A DNA stretch of 36,680 nucleotides from an uncultured Eubacteriales bacterium (GTDB taxonomy: Bacteria; Bacillota; Clostridia; Oscillospirales; Acutalibacteraceae), in NCBI GenBank assembly GCA_900540235.1, contig UQEY01000019.1, positions 1 to 36,680 on the forward strand. Direction: 5' to 3'. Below the pieces are notes generated by a model, which saw only the letters and a program-made list of their open reading frames with translations, was not told where the DNA came from and did not search any database. The position numbers and the translations under genes were made by a program. Shown here piece by piece: positions 8,026-14,462 of this stretch. How positions within the stretch are numbered: position 1 is the stretch's first letter; every line of letters begins with the position of its first letter.

Positions 8026-9174
8026 CTATCTTATTGGGTGATTTTTTATCAAATCATCAAGCGATGACACAAGAAGGTCAACATCATCTTTAGTATTAAA
8101 TCTTGAAAAACTGACCCTGATGCTTTTATCTATAATCTCGTTTGGCAAATTCATAGCTGTGAGCACATGGCTCTTTTTACCCTTTGCGCAAGCTGAGCCG
8201 TTGCTGACATAAACGCCGTATTTAGCTGAAAGCTCCTGCAAAACCGTTTGACTTCGCATAAAAGTGGGAACATAAATATTGAGTATATACGGCGACGAAT
8301 TTTCATCGTTATTAAATATTATTCCGTCAATAGCCGATAGTTTTTCTCTTGCATAAGAGTTAAGCTCTTTAATCTTTTTCTTCTGCTCGGCAATGTTAGG
8401 AAGCGCATTTACTGCCGCACCGAACCCTGCAATAAGAGGAGAACACTCCGTTCCCGGTCTGATTCTCTTTTCCTGCTCGCCGCCGAAAGTTCTTGCAAAA
8501 TTTTGGTCGGTCAAATTCGCATCCTTATTAATATAAAGAGCACCGACGCCCTTAGGACCGTGAATTTTGTGAGCAGTGATTGACACCAAATCGGCACCAA
8601 GCTTTTTAGGGTTGATATTAACCTTGCCGTAAGCCTGAACGCAGTCAATGTGAATAAGCGCCGGGGCACCCGCTTTTTTCACTGCTTTTTGAATAGATTT
8701 TATCGGCATAACCGTGCCAACTTCATTATTGATATACATCATAGATACTAAAATCGTATCTTTATTAACCGCCTCAAAAAGCTGCTTTTCACTTATATTA
8801 CCCTTGCTGTCGGGTTTAAGAAAAATAACTTCAAAACCTTGCTTTTCAAGTTGCTCTGCCGACTGCAAAACGCTTTCGTGCTCAACAGCAGTAGTAACAA
8901 TGCGGTTGCCGAGCCTCTTTTTAGCTTTAGCCGCACCGAAAAGTGCCATATTGTTAGCCTCAGTAGCACCGGAAGTGAAATAAATCTCATCCTTGTCAAC
9001 ACCGAGAGAATCGGCAACTGCTCCCCTTGCCAAAATAATCTGCTTCATAGCGTTAATGCCGAGAGCATGCAGGCTTGAAGCGTTGCCGAAATCATTGCTC
9101 AGCATATTCATAACCGCTTTTACACATTCGTCGCACGGCTTTGTTGTAGCAGAATTATCCAAATAAGCACTCAT
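8026..9174 (-). CDS. Cysteine desulfurase (NifS/IscS family, ThiI partner)
   Basis: This PLP enzyme takes sulfur from L-cysteine as a persulfide. The 382-residue protein has YLDNSATT at the N-terminus, TSGATEANN (68-76), the PLP-binding Lys203 in SITAHKIHGPKG, and the persulfide Cys329 in GSACAKGKKS. The last motif differs from the usual SSACSSG. Its place directly before thiI suggests the NifZ-like role of feeding ThiI. Its start overlaps the stop of the HAD-Nudix gene by 4 nt (ATGA), so translation is coupled. General IscS function for Fe-S assembly cannot be excluded, but no iscU or other Fe-S genes are adjacent. Confidence 0.93.
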   Translation of the reverse strand: MSAYLDNSATTKPCDECVKAVMNMLSNDFGNASSLHALGINAMKQIILARGAVADSLGVDKDEIYFTSGATEANNMALFGAAKAKKRLGNRIVTTAVEHESVLQSAEQLEKQGFEVIFLKPDSKGNISEKQLFEAVNKDTILVSMMYINNEVGTVMPIKSIQKAVKKAGAPALIHIDCVQAYGKVNINPKKLGADLVSITAHKIHGPKGVGALYINKDANLTDQNFARTFGGEQEKRIRPGTECSPLIAGFGAAVNALPNIAEQKKKIKELNSYAREKLSAIDGIIFNNDENSSPYILNIYVPTFMRSQTVLQELSAKYGVYVSNGSACAKGKKSHVLTAMNLPNEIIDKSIRVSFSRFNTKDDVDLLVSSLDDLIKNHPIR

Positions 9175-10346
9175 AAGTTCATTAATTCCTTTATCTTAAA
9201 TACACCTGCAATGGTTTTTGCATCCTTGATTTCGCCGCTCATAATTTTTGACACAACTTCTTTAATCGGCATTTTGATAACATCAAGAAATTCATCCTCG
9301 TCAAGATGCTGCTGACCGAAGGTGATATTTTTTGCGTAGAAAAGCCTGATAATTTCGCCGCAGTAACCCGGAGACGGATAAACTTCGCCGAAAGGCTCAA
9401 ATATTTCTGCCGTTGCGCCACATTCTTCGCTAAATTCTCTTATTCCCGCTGCTTTTACATCTTCGCCTTTTTCAAGCTTACCGGCAGGAATTTCATATAT
9501 TGTTTCCTTATAAGGATACCTAAACTGCCTTACAAGTAAAATTTCGTTATCCTCGGTTAAACCCACAATAGCAACTCCGCCCGGATGCTCAACAACTTCC
9601 CTATACGCTTCGTCGCCGTCAACAAGAGTAATTCTGTCGTTATGAACATCAATTATCCTGCCGCTGTAAATGCCGGTCACTTCCTCAGTCTGCTCAAAAT
9701 AGCCGAGTGCGATTGAAAAGATATCATCAATTTTTTGGGCAATAAACTTAGCGCCTGCGCCTGCAAATTCAACACGACTGCCGTATCCCCACATAACACC
9801 GACGCTGTCAATCATATTTGCCTTTGCACCGTTTATATCGTAACTTTTATCGCCAACCATAAGGGTTTCGTTTCCGGCAGTTTCAAGCTCTTTTAAACAG
9901 CGTGAAATAATATTTGCTTTCGACTCGCAATCGGCAGAAAACGATACGCCGCAAATAACATCAAAATACGACTTGATTGTGTTATGGTCAAGCAGCGCCT
10001 CAACATAATCTTGCGGTTTTGAAGAAGCGATACCGAGCTTGATACCCTCTTTTTTTAGTTTAACCAAAAGTTCCTTGATTCCGTCGTACATTTTACTTTC
10101 AAGAAGACCCTTATTGGTGTAACGCTCACGGTATTTTTTAACAAGCTTGTCTGCAGTTGCGGCGTCAACACCGAATTTTTCCTGAAAAGTTACAAGAAGC
10201 GGAGGACCGATAAAGTAGGTAAGTTCGGTATACTCCGGCGCTTCAATATTATAATAATCAAGTGCAAACTTTGCACTTTTAAGTATCCCCTCACCGGTAT
10301 CGCAAATAGTACCGTCAAAATCAAATATAACTGCTTTATATCTCAT
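9171..10346 (-). CDS. HAD phosphatase-Nudix (ADP-ribose pyrophosphatase type) fusion
   Basis: Two complete enzymes occur in one 391-residue frame. Residues 1-215 form a Gph/PpaX-type HAD phosphatase: DFDGT with Asp9 and Asp11, IASSKP (106-111), and GDKSYD with Asp166 and Asp170. Residues 224-391 form a Nudix hydrolase like ADP-ribose pyrophosphatase: EIPAGKLEKGED enters a full Nudix box, G289-x5-E295-x7-RE-F-SEE-C-GA ending at residue 311. The linker is short and no frameshift or stop separates them, so the fusion looks real. The gene starts at the last base of the thioesterase stop (TGATG) and overlaps the desulfurase start by 4 nt. Its substrates are not shown by the sequence; a linked pyrophosphate-then-phosphate clean-up is an inference. 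Confidence 0.9.
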   Translation of the reverse strand: MRYKAVIFDFDGTICDTGEGILKSAKFALDYYNIEAPEYTELTYFIGPPLLVTFQEKFGVDAATADKLVKKYRERYTNKGLLESKMYDGIKELLVKLKKEGIKLGIASSKPQDYVEALLDHNTIKSYFDVICGVSFSADCESKANIISRCLKELETAGNETLMVGDKSYDINGAKANMIDSVGVMWGYGSRVEFAGAGAKFIAQKIDDIFSIALGYFEQTEEVTGIYSGRIIDVHNDRITLVDGDEAYREVVEHPGGVAIVGLTEDNEILLVRQFRYPYKETIYEIPAGKLEKGEDVKAAGIREFSEECGATAEIFEPFGEVYPSPGYCGEIIRLFYAKNITFGQQHLDEDEFLDVIKMPIKEVVSKIMSGEIKDAKTIAGVFKIKELMNL

Positions 10347-10732
10347 CAGCCGTTTACCCTTTTCATAAATTTATCAACAAGAACAACAAATCTTTCAATC
10401 TTGCCCTTGCCGATTATATCGCCTTTTTCATCCTTGGCGCTGACAGAAAAAACAAGCCTTCTTCCGTCAACTTCTTCAAGCTTGGCGCAAGCTGAAATTG
10501 CAGTGCTCAAGCCGCTTGCCTTGTCATGAGTAATCTCTACCTTAGTGCCTACGGTTGTTTCACCCTCGTCAAGGAGAGGAGCGCAAGCTTCACAAGTAGC
10601 CTCTTCCATAAGTGCAAGCATCATAGGAGTTGCAAAAACAGGAAGCGAACCCGAACCCACAGCCGCAGCCGTATTGGTTTGGTTAACAACTGTCAACGCT
10701 TCACCCTTATATTCGCCGTGAAATTCTTTCAT
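10346..10732 (-). CDS. FlK-like hot-dog thioesterase
   Basis: The 128-residue protein matches the hot-dog thioesterase family that includes fluoroacetyl-CoA thioesterase FlK. The candidate catalytic residues are present in order: Thr in FATPMM, Glu in LMEEATCEA and His in EITHDKA. Family members hydrolyse small acyl-CoA thioesters; this substrate is unknown and fluoroacetate is unlikely in general. GAGG lies 8 nt before the ATG. It is the first gene of the five-gene minus-strand operon that continues into the HAD-Nudix fusion with a 1-nt overlap. Confidence 0.85.
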   Translation of the reverse strand: MKEFHGEYKGEALTVVNQTNTAAAVGSGSLPVFATPMMLALMEEATCEACAPLLDEGETTVGTKVEITHDKASGLSTAISACAKLEEVDGRRLVFSVSAKDEKGDIIGKGKIERFVVLVDKFMKRVNG

Positions 10733-10779
10733 AATTAAAACCTCGCTATATTAAAAGAATATCTTTAAAATTCTAAAAC

Positions 10780-10808
10780 ATTATATCACAAAATTTTGCT
10801 GTATACAA
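10780..10808 (-). promoter_or_regulatory. Promoter of the thioesterase-to-sortase-like operon
   Basis: On the minus strand there is TTGTAT (10803-10808), a 17-nt spacer ending in an extended TGA, and TATAAT (10780-10785). The next divergent promoter lies only about 20 bp away, so the two units share a compact 124-bp control region. Confidence 0.75.
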
Positions 10809-10824
10809 TACTAATAATTTATGC

Positions 10825-10852
10825 TATAATCAATTTAACATTTTTAGGAGAA
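10825..10852 (+). promoter_or_regulatory. Extended -10 promoter and RBS of the DUF1624-like gene
   Basis: TGC-TATAAT (TATAAT at 10825-10830) has the TGN extension but no good -35. AGGAGA at 10846-10851 precedes the ATG at 10857. The untranslated leader would be about 20 nt. Confidence 0.65.
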
Positions 10853-10856
10853 ATAT

Positions 10857-11633
10857 ATGGCAAGAAAGAAAAAGAAAACGAACAAAAAAAGAATATATAT
10901 GCTTGACGAGATTCGTGGCTTTGCAATAATTTGTATGATTATTCACCACGCTTTTCTTGATGTGGGCGATGTTTTAAATCTCAGTTGGGGATATAAAGTT
11001 TTTGATGCACTGTGCACCGTTCAGCCGCTTTTTTGGGCAATATTCATCGTCATTTCGGGTGTGTGTTCACGCCTTTCGAGGAACACGGTAAAGCGTGGAG
11101 TTGTCGTGCTGTGTTTCGGCATTATCATCACGATTTTCACCGCCGTTATTATGCCTCTTTTCGGCTTTGAGGGAAATGAAATTTACTTCGGAATCCTCCA
11201 CTGTCTCGGCTCATGTATGATAATTACAGGGCTTCTTATGCCGCTCATTAACAAAATAAATTACAAGGTCGGCGCACTCATTTCGCTTTTGCTCTTTTTC
11301 TTCACCTACGGGGTAAACACAAGAACACTCTGTTTCGGTCTTATTGATTTGCCGTCAAGCCTTTACCAAACAAATATTTTTATGCCACTCGGGTTTTACA
11401 ATTACTCTTTTAAAAGTGCCGATTATTTTTCAATAATACCGTGGCTTTTTATGTTTATGTTCGGCGCTTTTTTGGGCAAGCTTGCAAAGGATGAAAATTT
11501 ACCGAAAACTATGTATAAGCAAAGGAGCAAATTTCTCTGTTTTATAGGCAAAAACAGTCTTTGGGTATATATTTTACACCAGCCGATTATTTATGCGTTT
11601 ATGCTTCTTTTAGCGCTTATTTTAGGCTTATAA
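10857..11633 (+). CDS. DUF1624/HGSNAT-like multi-pass membrane protein
   Basis: The 258-residue protein starts with a Lys/Arg-rich tail (1-12) and has about seven membrane segments. LDEIRGFAIICMIIHHAFLD near residues 16-35 is the hallmark first helix of the heparan-alpha-glucosaminide acetyltransferase-like (DUF1624) and related acyltransferase families, with the conserved Arg and His; WVYILHQPIIY sits near the C-terminus. By family it may move an acyl group across the membrane to a surface sugar, but bacterial members of this size are poorly characterised. It is monocistronic, with its own promoter and a strong terminator directly after the stop. Confidence 0.8.
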   Translation: MARKKKKTNKKRIYMLDEIRGFAIICMIIHHAFLDVGDVLNLSWGYKVFDALCTVQPLFWAIFIVISGVCSRLSRNTVKRGVVVLCFGIIITIFTAVIMPLFGFEGNEIYFGILHCLGSCMIITGLLMPLINKINYKVGALISLLLFFFTYGVNTRTLCFGLIDLPSSLYQTNIFMPLGFYNYSFKSADYFSIIPWLFMFMFGAFLGKLAKDENLPKTMYKQRSKFLCFIGKNSLWVYILHQPIIYAFMLLLALILGL

Positions 11634-11640
11634 ATTTAAC

Positions 11641-11680
11641 AAAAAAAGCACCCGTTCATAGAATGAATAGGTGCTTTTTT
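11641..11680 (+). terminator. Rho-independent terminator
   Basis: The stem AAAAAAGCACC...GTTCAT / ATGAAT...GGTGCTTTTTT has a single-base bulge on each side, a short AGA loop and a T tract. It lies 8 nt after the stop of the DUF1624-like gene. Confidence 0.9.
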
Positions 11681-11747
11681 CGGTTTGTTAGCTTTGGTGG
11701 TGCACTGCATCTTTAAAAGAGCCTCAGCCGTATCAACCGTTTAAATA

Positions 11748-11771
11748 GGAGCGGCGCAAAAGCTCCGCTCC
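11748..11771. repeat. GC-rich hairpin GGAGCGG/CCGCTCC
   Basis: A 7-bp inverted repeat encloses CGCAAAAGCT, located 19 nt before a palindromic repeat copy. A similar GGAG-type hairpin stands next to another repeat copy at 29569-29585. Confidence 0.6.
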
Positions 11772-11789
11772 AAAGCGTTAATATTCGGC

Positions 11790-11813
11790 GGGCTGACAAT
11801 GTCAGCCCCTACG
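11790..11813 (+). repeat. Palindromic repeat copy 3
   Basis: GGGCTGAC-AAT-GTCAGCCC-CTACG has the same flank and loop as copy 1 but arms changed to GGGCTGAC/GTCAGCCC, with the change made on both sides. Confidence 0.85.
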
Positions 11814-11832
11814 ATTTTACCGATTAAAAGGC

Positions 11833-12156
11833 TTATTGAAGCTTTTCCCACTGCTCACTCGTTTTCTTTATACTGTAGATACAATATGTACCCACACGAT
11901 TAATAATGTTTTCTGCCGATTTTATATGGCGAGATACAGTAGGCTGAGAAAGGCGCAAAATTTTTGCGATTTCATCTTGCTTTTTATGTTTCAAATAAAA
12001 CATTTCAAAGCAGAGCCTTTGTTTTTGTGTAAGCTCGTTTTCAACTATTTTCGGAAGTACAAAGCTTAACGAATTTTTCAAAATCTTTTGCTCGTCAAAA
12101 CCGTCTTTATCAAAAATGTCATATTCTCCCACACATTCTTCAATAAAACTTTTCAT
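11833..12156 (-). CDS. Sigma-70 region 4-like HTH protein
   Basis: The 107-residue protein has a C-terminal helix-turn-helix, LTQKQRLCFEMFYL followed by QDEIAKILRLSQPTVSRHI (about residues 42-80), like region 4 of small sigma factors. It has no visible region 2, so it is not a complete ECF sigma factor. Similar small proteins occur in mobile elements and phages, where they act as regulators. Its ATG overlaps the stop of the 68-residue gene by one base (TAATG), and GAGGAGG lies inside the end of that gene. The unit's promoter holds a LexA-like box, so damage-linked control is possible. Confidence 0.75.
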   Translation of the reverse strand: MKSFIEECVGEYDIFDKDGFDEQKILKNSLSFVLPKIVENELTQKQRLCFEMFYLKHKKQDEIAKILRLSQPTVSRHIKSAENIINRVGTYCIYSIKKTSEQWEKLQ

Positions 12157-12362
12157 TATTTTTCCTCCTCATAATATCGTGAAAGCATAAAGTAAACTTT
12201 TCTGCATTCACAAGCCATATCATAGTAAATTTTTATTTTTCTTCTAAGCAGGTGCAAGTCTTCACCTCGGTAAACGCTTAAAAGAGGTTTAAGTCCGTCA
12301 ACCTTGGCACAAAGTACATTGTACTGCTTTTCGTATTCGTCAGCGAGTTTGTCGATATTCAT
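12156..12362 (-). CDS. Small 68-residue helical protein, unknown function
   Basis: MNIDKLADEYEKQYNVLCAK and the rest of the chain are rich in Lys, Glu, Tyr and Leu and predict two amphipathic helices, probably a short coiled coil. AGGT lies 9 nt before the ATG. It is the first gene of a two-gene unit with the HTH protein, overlapping by one base, so the pair is probably one functional module. I recognise no family. Confidence 0.7.
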   Translation of the reverse strand: MNIDKLADEYEKQYNVLCAKVDGLKPLLSVYRGEDLHLLRRKIKIYYDMACECRKVYFMLSRYYEEEK

Positions 12363-12450
12363 TAAGAATTACCTGCCTTTGCAAAATATTAAGGTTCCCG
12401 ATTAGGCTTTTAAACCTGAGTGGCAAAAGGGATATGCCTTTGAGTTCGAT

Positions 12451-12477
12451 ATTATACAAACATTTGTTTGCAGTCAA
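12451..12477 (-). promoter_or_regulatory. Promoter with LexA-like box for the 68-aa/HTH unit
   Basis: On the minus strand TTGACT (12472-12477) and TATAAT (12451-12456) are separated by only 15 nt. The palindrome CAAACA-AA-TGTTTG (12457-12470) fills all but one base of the spacer. It differs at one position from the Gram-positive LexA consensus CGAAC-RNRY-GTTYG. The lexA promoter shares the 11-mer ACAAATGTTTG. A repressor bound here would cover the core promoter. Confidence 0.55.
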
Positions 12478-12586
12478 TAAATCTGACCGTTACAGTACAT
12501 ATTTTTTCTCTTTTTACATTCAAATACAAGTTTCGACAAACCCTACGCTCATATGTAAAAATATATCAAAATTTTTCATAATGCTA

Positions 12587-12615
12587 TTGACAAATTATGC
12601 AATATGCACTATAAT
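12587..12615 (+). promoter_or_regulatory. Consensus promoter of a candidate small RNA
   Basis: TTGACA (12587-12592) and TATAAT (12610-12615) are both perfect, with a 17-nt spacer. The next terminator is about 100 nt downstream and argG has its own promoter 420 nt away. Confidence 0.8.
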
Positions 12616-12621
12616 GAAGTT

Positions 12622-12726
12622 ACTTTGAAATGGACCGCACCATTTCAAACTCTTGGTCCTCCATAGTTTGTAATGACAGAGAGGGAAATGCCGATGTATT
12701 TTTATACTTCGGCATTTTTCTTTTTT
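12622..12726 (+). ncRNA. Candidate structured small RNA, ~105 nt
   Basis: Between a perfect promoter and an intrinsic terminator lie three helices: TTTGAAATGG / CCATTTCAAA with a 6-nt ACCGCA loop (12624-12649), a CTCT / AGAG-closed loop (12650-12683), and the terminator GCCGA-T-GTAT-TTTT-ATAC-T-TCGGC followed by T-rich sequence (12686-12726). GGACC in the first hairpin can also pair with GGTCC downstream, giving an alternative fold. A 32-codon frame starts at 12631 but has no Shine-Dalgarno sequence and runs through the terminator. It could be a trans-acting RNA or an orphan leader. Confidence 0.55.
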
Positions 12727-12768
12727 AAAATTATTTACATTTCGCATATCATATAAAATATTAAAATT

Positions 12769-12867
12769 GATTTAAACGCACCTGAATATAATGTTGAGTA
12801 GATTACAAAAAAGATTGACGGCAAAGTGAAGCTTTTTGGTGTTATCAAAGTCGGCGCAGACGGTTAA
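12769..12867 (+). pseudogene. Possible gene-end relic with in-frame TAG
   Basis: This frame reads DLNAPEYNVE, then TAG, then ITKKIDGKVKLFGVIKVGAD-G and TAA. The residues after the TAG look like real protein, with GC-richer codons than the surrounding AT-rich DNA. No start or upstream frame remains. It may be a decayed C-terminus; chance is not excluded. Apart from this, the small RNA, a repeat copy and the argG control region, the 739-bp gap 12363-13101 holds nothing I can identify. Confidence 0.3.
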
Positions 12868-12921
12868 AGATAGGAAAACAATGTTTGCCGCTGAACACTA
12901 TTAATATCATATCTTTTTAGT

Positions 12922-12941
12922 GGGGTTAGCAATGTTAACCC
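12922..12941. repeat. Palindromic repeat copy 4 (degenerate)
   Basis: GGGGTTAGC-AAT-GTTAACCC has one stem mismatch and is followed by a T/C-rich tract (TTTCTTTTTC). The left flank reads AGTGGGG instead of CGTAGGGG. Confidence 0.65.
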
Positions 12942-12961
12942 TTTCTTTTTCATCATTTTGT

Positions 12962-12975
12962 TGTAATTTTATACA
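12962..12975 (+). promoter_or_regulatory. Distal ARG box (ArgR/AhrC operator)
   Basis: TGTAATTTTATACA is an imperfect palindrome close to the ARG-box pattern TGAATNNNNATTCA. It ends in ATACAAA, as does the second box 41 bp downstream, about four helical turns, which suits hexameric ArgR. Confidence 0.55.
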
Positions 12976-13002
12976 AATACAGCGTATATTTGCCGTGTTT
13001 TT

Positions 13003-13016
13003 TGAATAATTATACA
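13003..13016 (+). promoter_or_regulatory. Proximal ARG box (ArgR/AhrC operator)
   Basis: TGAATAATTATACA departs from a perfect palindrome by one base pair and matches the ARG-box core TGAAT...AT-CA. It ends 16 bp before the -35 of argG, so repression by arginine-bound ArgR is expected. Confidence 0.65.
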
Positions 13017-13032
13017 AACTTTATAAAATCAC

Positions 13033-13061
13033 TTGCATTATGAGATTCACCTTACTATAAT
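13033..13061 (+). promoter_or_regulatory. argG promoter
   Basis: TTGCAT (13033-13038), a 17-nt spacer and TATAAT (13056-13061). AAAGGAG at 13085-13091 precedes the ATG at 13102. Confidence 0.8.
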
Positions 13062-13101
13062 GTAGGCATAAAGCAAATATTCCTAAAGGAGATATATAAC
13101 A

Positions 13102-14337
13102 ATGGATAAGAAAAATATCAAAAAAGTGGTCCTTGCTTATTCAGGCGGACTTGACACTTCTATCATCATTCCTTGGCTCAAGGAAAACTACAACAACTGT
13201 GAAGTTATTGCTGTTTCCGGCGATGTAGGTCAGGGCACCGAACTTGACGGACTCGAAGAAAAGGCTAAGGCAACAGGTGCTTCTAAGCTTTATATCCTCG
13301 ACCTTAAAGAAGAATATGTTAAAGATTATATCTTCCCTTGCGTTAAGGCAGGCGCCGAATACGAAGAATACCTTCTCGGTACCTCTCACGCTCGTCCTTG
13401 CATTGCAAAAGGTCTTGCAGAGATTGCTATTAAAGAGGGCGCAGACGCTATTTGCCACGGCTGCACCGGTAAGGGTAACGACCAGGTAAGATTTGAACTT
13501 GCACTTAAAGCGCTTGCACCAGAAATGGAAATTATTGCTCCATGGCGTGAGTGGGATATTAAATCTCGTGAAGAAGAAATTGAATACGCAGAAACTCACA
13601 ACATTCCTCTTAAAATAAACCGTGAAACAAACTATTCAAAGGATAAGAATGTTTGGCATTTGAGCCACGAAGGTCTTGACCTTGAAGACCCTGCAAACGA
13701 GCCGCAGTACCTCAAGGACGGTTTCCTTGAACTCGGCGTTGCTCCTGAAAAAGCTCCTGACGAACCTACTTATGTAACAATTCATTTTGAACAGGGTGAG
13801 CCTGTTGCGCTTGACGGCGAAAAGCTCAGTCCTCTTGCTCTTGTTGAAAAGCTTAACGAACTTGGCGGCAAGAACGGTATCGGTCTTCTTGACATTGTTG
13901 AAAACCGTCTTGTAGGTATGAAGAGCCGTGGCGTTTATGAAACTCCGGGCGGTACAATCATTTACAAGGCTCACGAACTCCTTGAAATGATTACTCTTGA
14001 CCGTGACACTGCTCACTATAAGAAGCTTGTTGCCGAAAAATACGGCGAACTTGTTTATAACGGTATGTGGTTCTCACCTCTTCGTGAAGCACTTGACGCT
14101 TTCGTTAACAAAACTCAGGAAAGAGTTACCGGCGATGTTAAAGTTAAGCTTTACAAAGGCAATGTTATGAACGCAGGCGTTACATCACCATACACTCTTT
14201 ATGATGAAAATGTTGCTTCATTCGGTGATGACGGCGGCGCTTACAACCAGGCTGATTCAGCAGGTTTCATCAACCTCTTTGGTCTTTCAACAAAGGTTAA
14301 GGCTCTCCTTGACAAGAAAAGAGAAGCTAACGACTAA
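13102..14337 (+). CDS. argG: Argininosuccinate synthase
   Basis: ArgG joins citrulline and aspartate with ATP in the seventh step of arginine synthesis. The 411-residue protein has the N-type ATP pyrophosphatase loop AYSGGLDTS (12-20), HGCTGKGNDQVRFE near residue 120, and EWDIKSREEEIEYA further on, all family hallmarks. Its length matches the usual 400-410 residues. Two ARG boxes and a good promoter precede it, and argH follows after 125 bp that contain two palindromic repeats. The codons are notably GC-richer at third positions than neighbouring minus-strand genes, as expected for high expression. Confidence 0.97.
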   Translation: MDKKNIKKVVLAYSGGLDTSIIIPWLKENYNNCEVIAVSGDVGQGTELDGLEEKAKATGASKLYILDLKEEYVKDYIFPCVKAGAEYEEYLLGTSHARPCIAKGLAEIAIKEGADAICHGCTGKGNDQVRFELALKALAPEMEIIAPWREWDIKSREEEIEYAETHNIPLKINRETNYSKDKNVWHLSHEGLDLEDPANEPQYLKDGFLELGVAPEKAPDEPTYVTIHFEQGEPVALDGEKLSPLALVEKLNELGGKNGIGLLDIVENRLVGMKSRGVYETPGGTIIYKAHELLEMITLDRDTAHYKKLVAEKYGELVYNGMWFSPLREALDAFVNKTQERVTGDVKVKLYKGNVMNAGVTSPYTLYDENVASFGDDGGAYNQADSAGFINLFGLSTKVKALLDKKREAND

Positions 14338-14350
14338 TTAATAATTTAGC

Positions 14351-14376
14351 GGGTCGTCGGGGACGCCGACCCCTAC
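14351..14376 (+). repeat. Palindromic repeat copy 5 (GGGTCG type)
   Basis: Arms GGGTCG...CGACCC with an inner CG/CG extension, followed by CCTAC. The first 27 bases from 14351 are identical to the copy at 28750. Confidence 0.85.
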
Positions 14377-14398
14377 AGTCAATAAAAATTAAAAATTT

Positions 14399-14422
14399 CG
14401 TAGGGGCGAACACTGTTCGCCC
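14399..14422 (-). repeat. Palindromic repeat copy 6 (GGGCGAAC type)
   Basis: CGTAGGGGCGAAC-ACT-GTTCGCCC faces copy 5 head to head, 22 bp away. This repeats the paired arrangement seen at 5530-5617. The pair lies between argG and argH. Confidence 0.85.
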
Positions 14423-14462
14423 TTAGTTTTGTAATAGAGTTTTGTATAACGAGGTAAATTTT

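Noticed and set aside
11833..12362. Complete ECF sigma factor or prophage control region
   Set aside because: Only a region-4-like HTH is visible, with no region 2, anti-sigma factor, integrase or phage structural genes.
12624..12649. T-box antiterminator (TGG-ACCGC)
   Set aside because: The conserved 14-nt T-box sequence is incomplete, there is no long specifier domain, and the downstream gene has its own promoter 330 nt further on.
12631..12729. 32-codon frame in the candidate small RNA
   Set aside because: It has no Shine-Dalgarno sequence and its second half is the terminator hairpin and T tract.
13141..13599. 152-codon minus-strand frame inside argG
   Set aside because: It is antisense to a highly conserved gene, rich in Phe/Cys/Asn from complementary codons, with no promoter or ribosome binding site.
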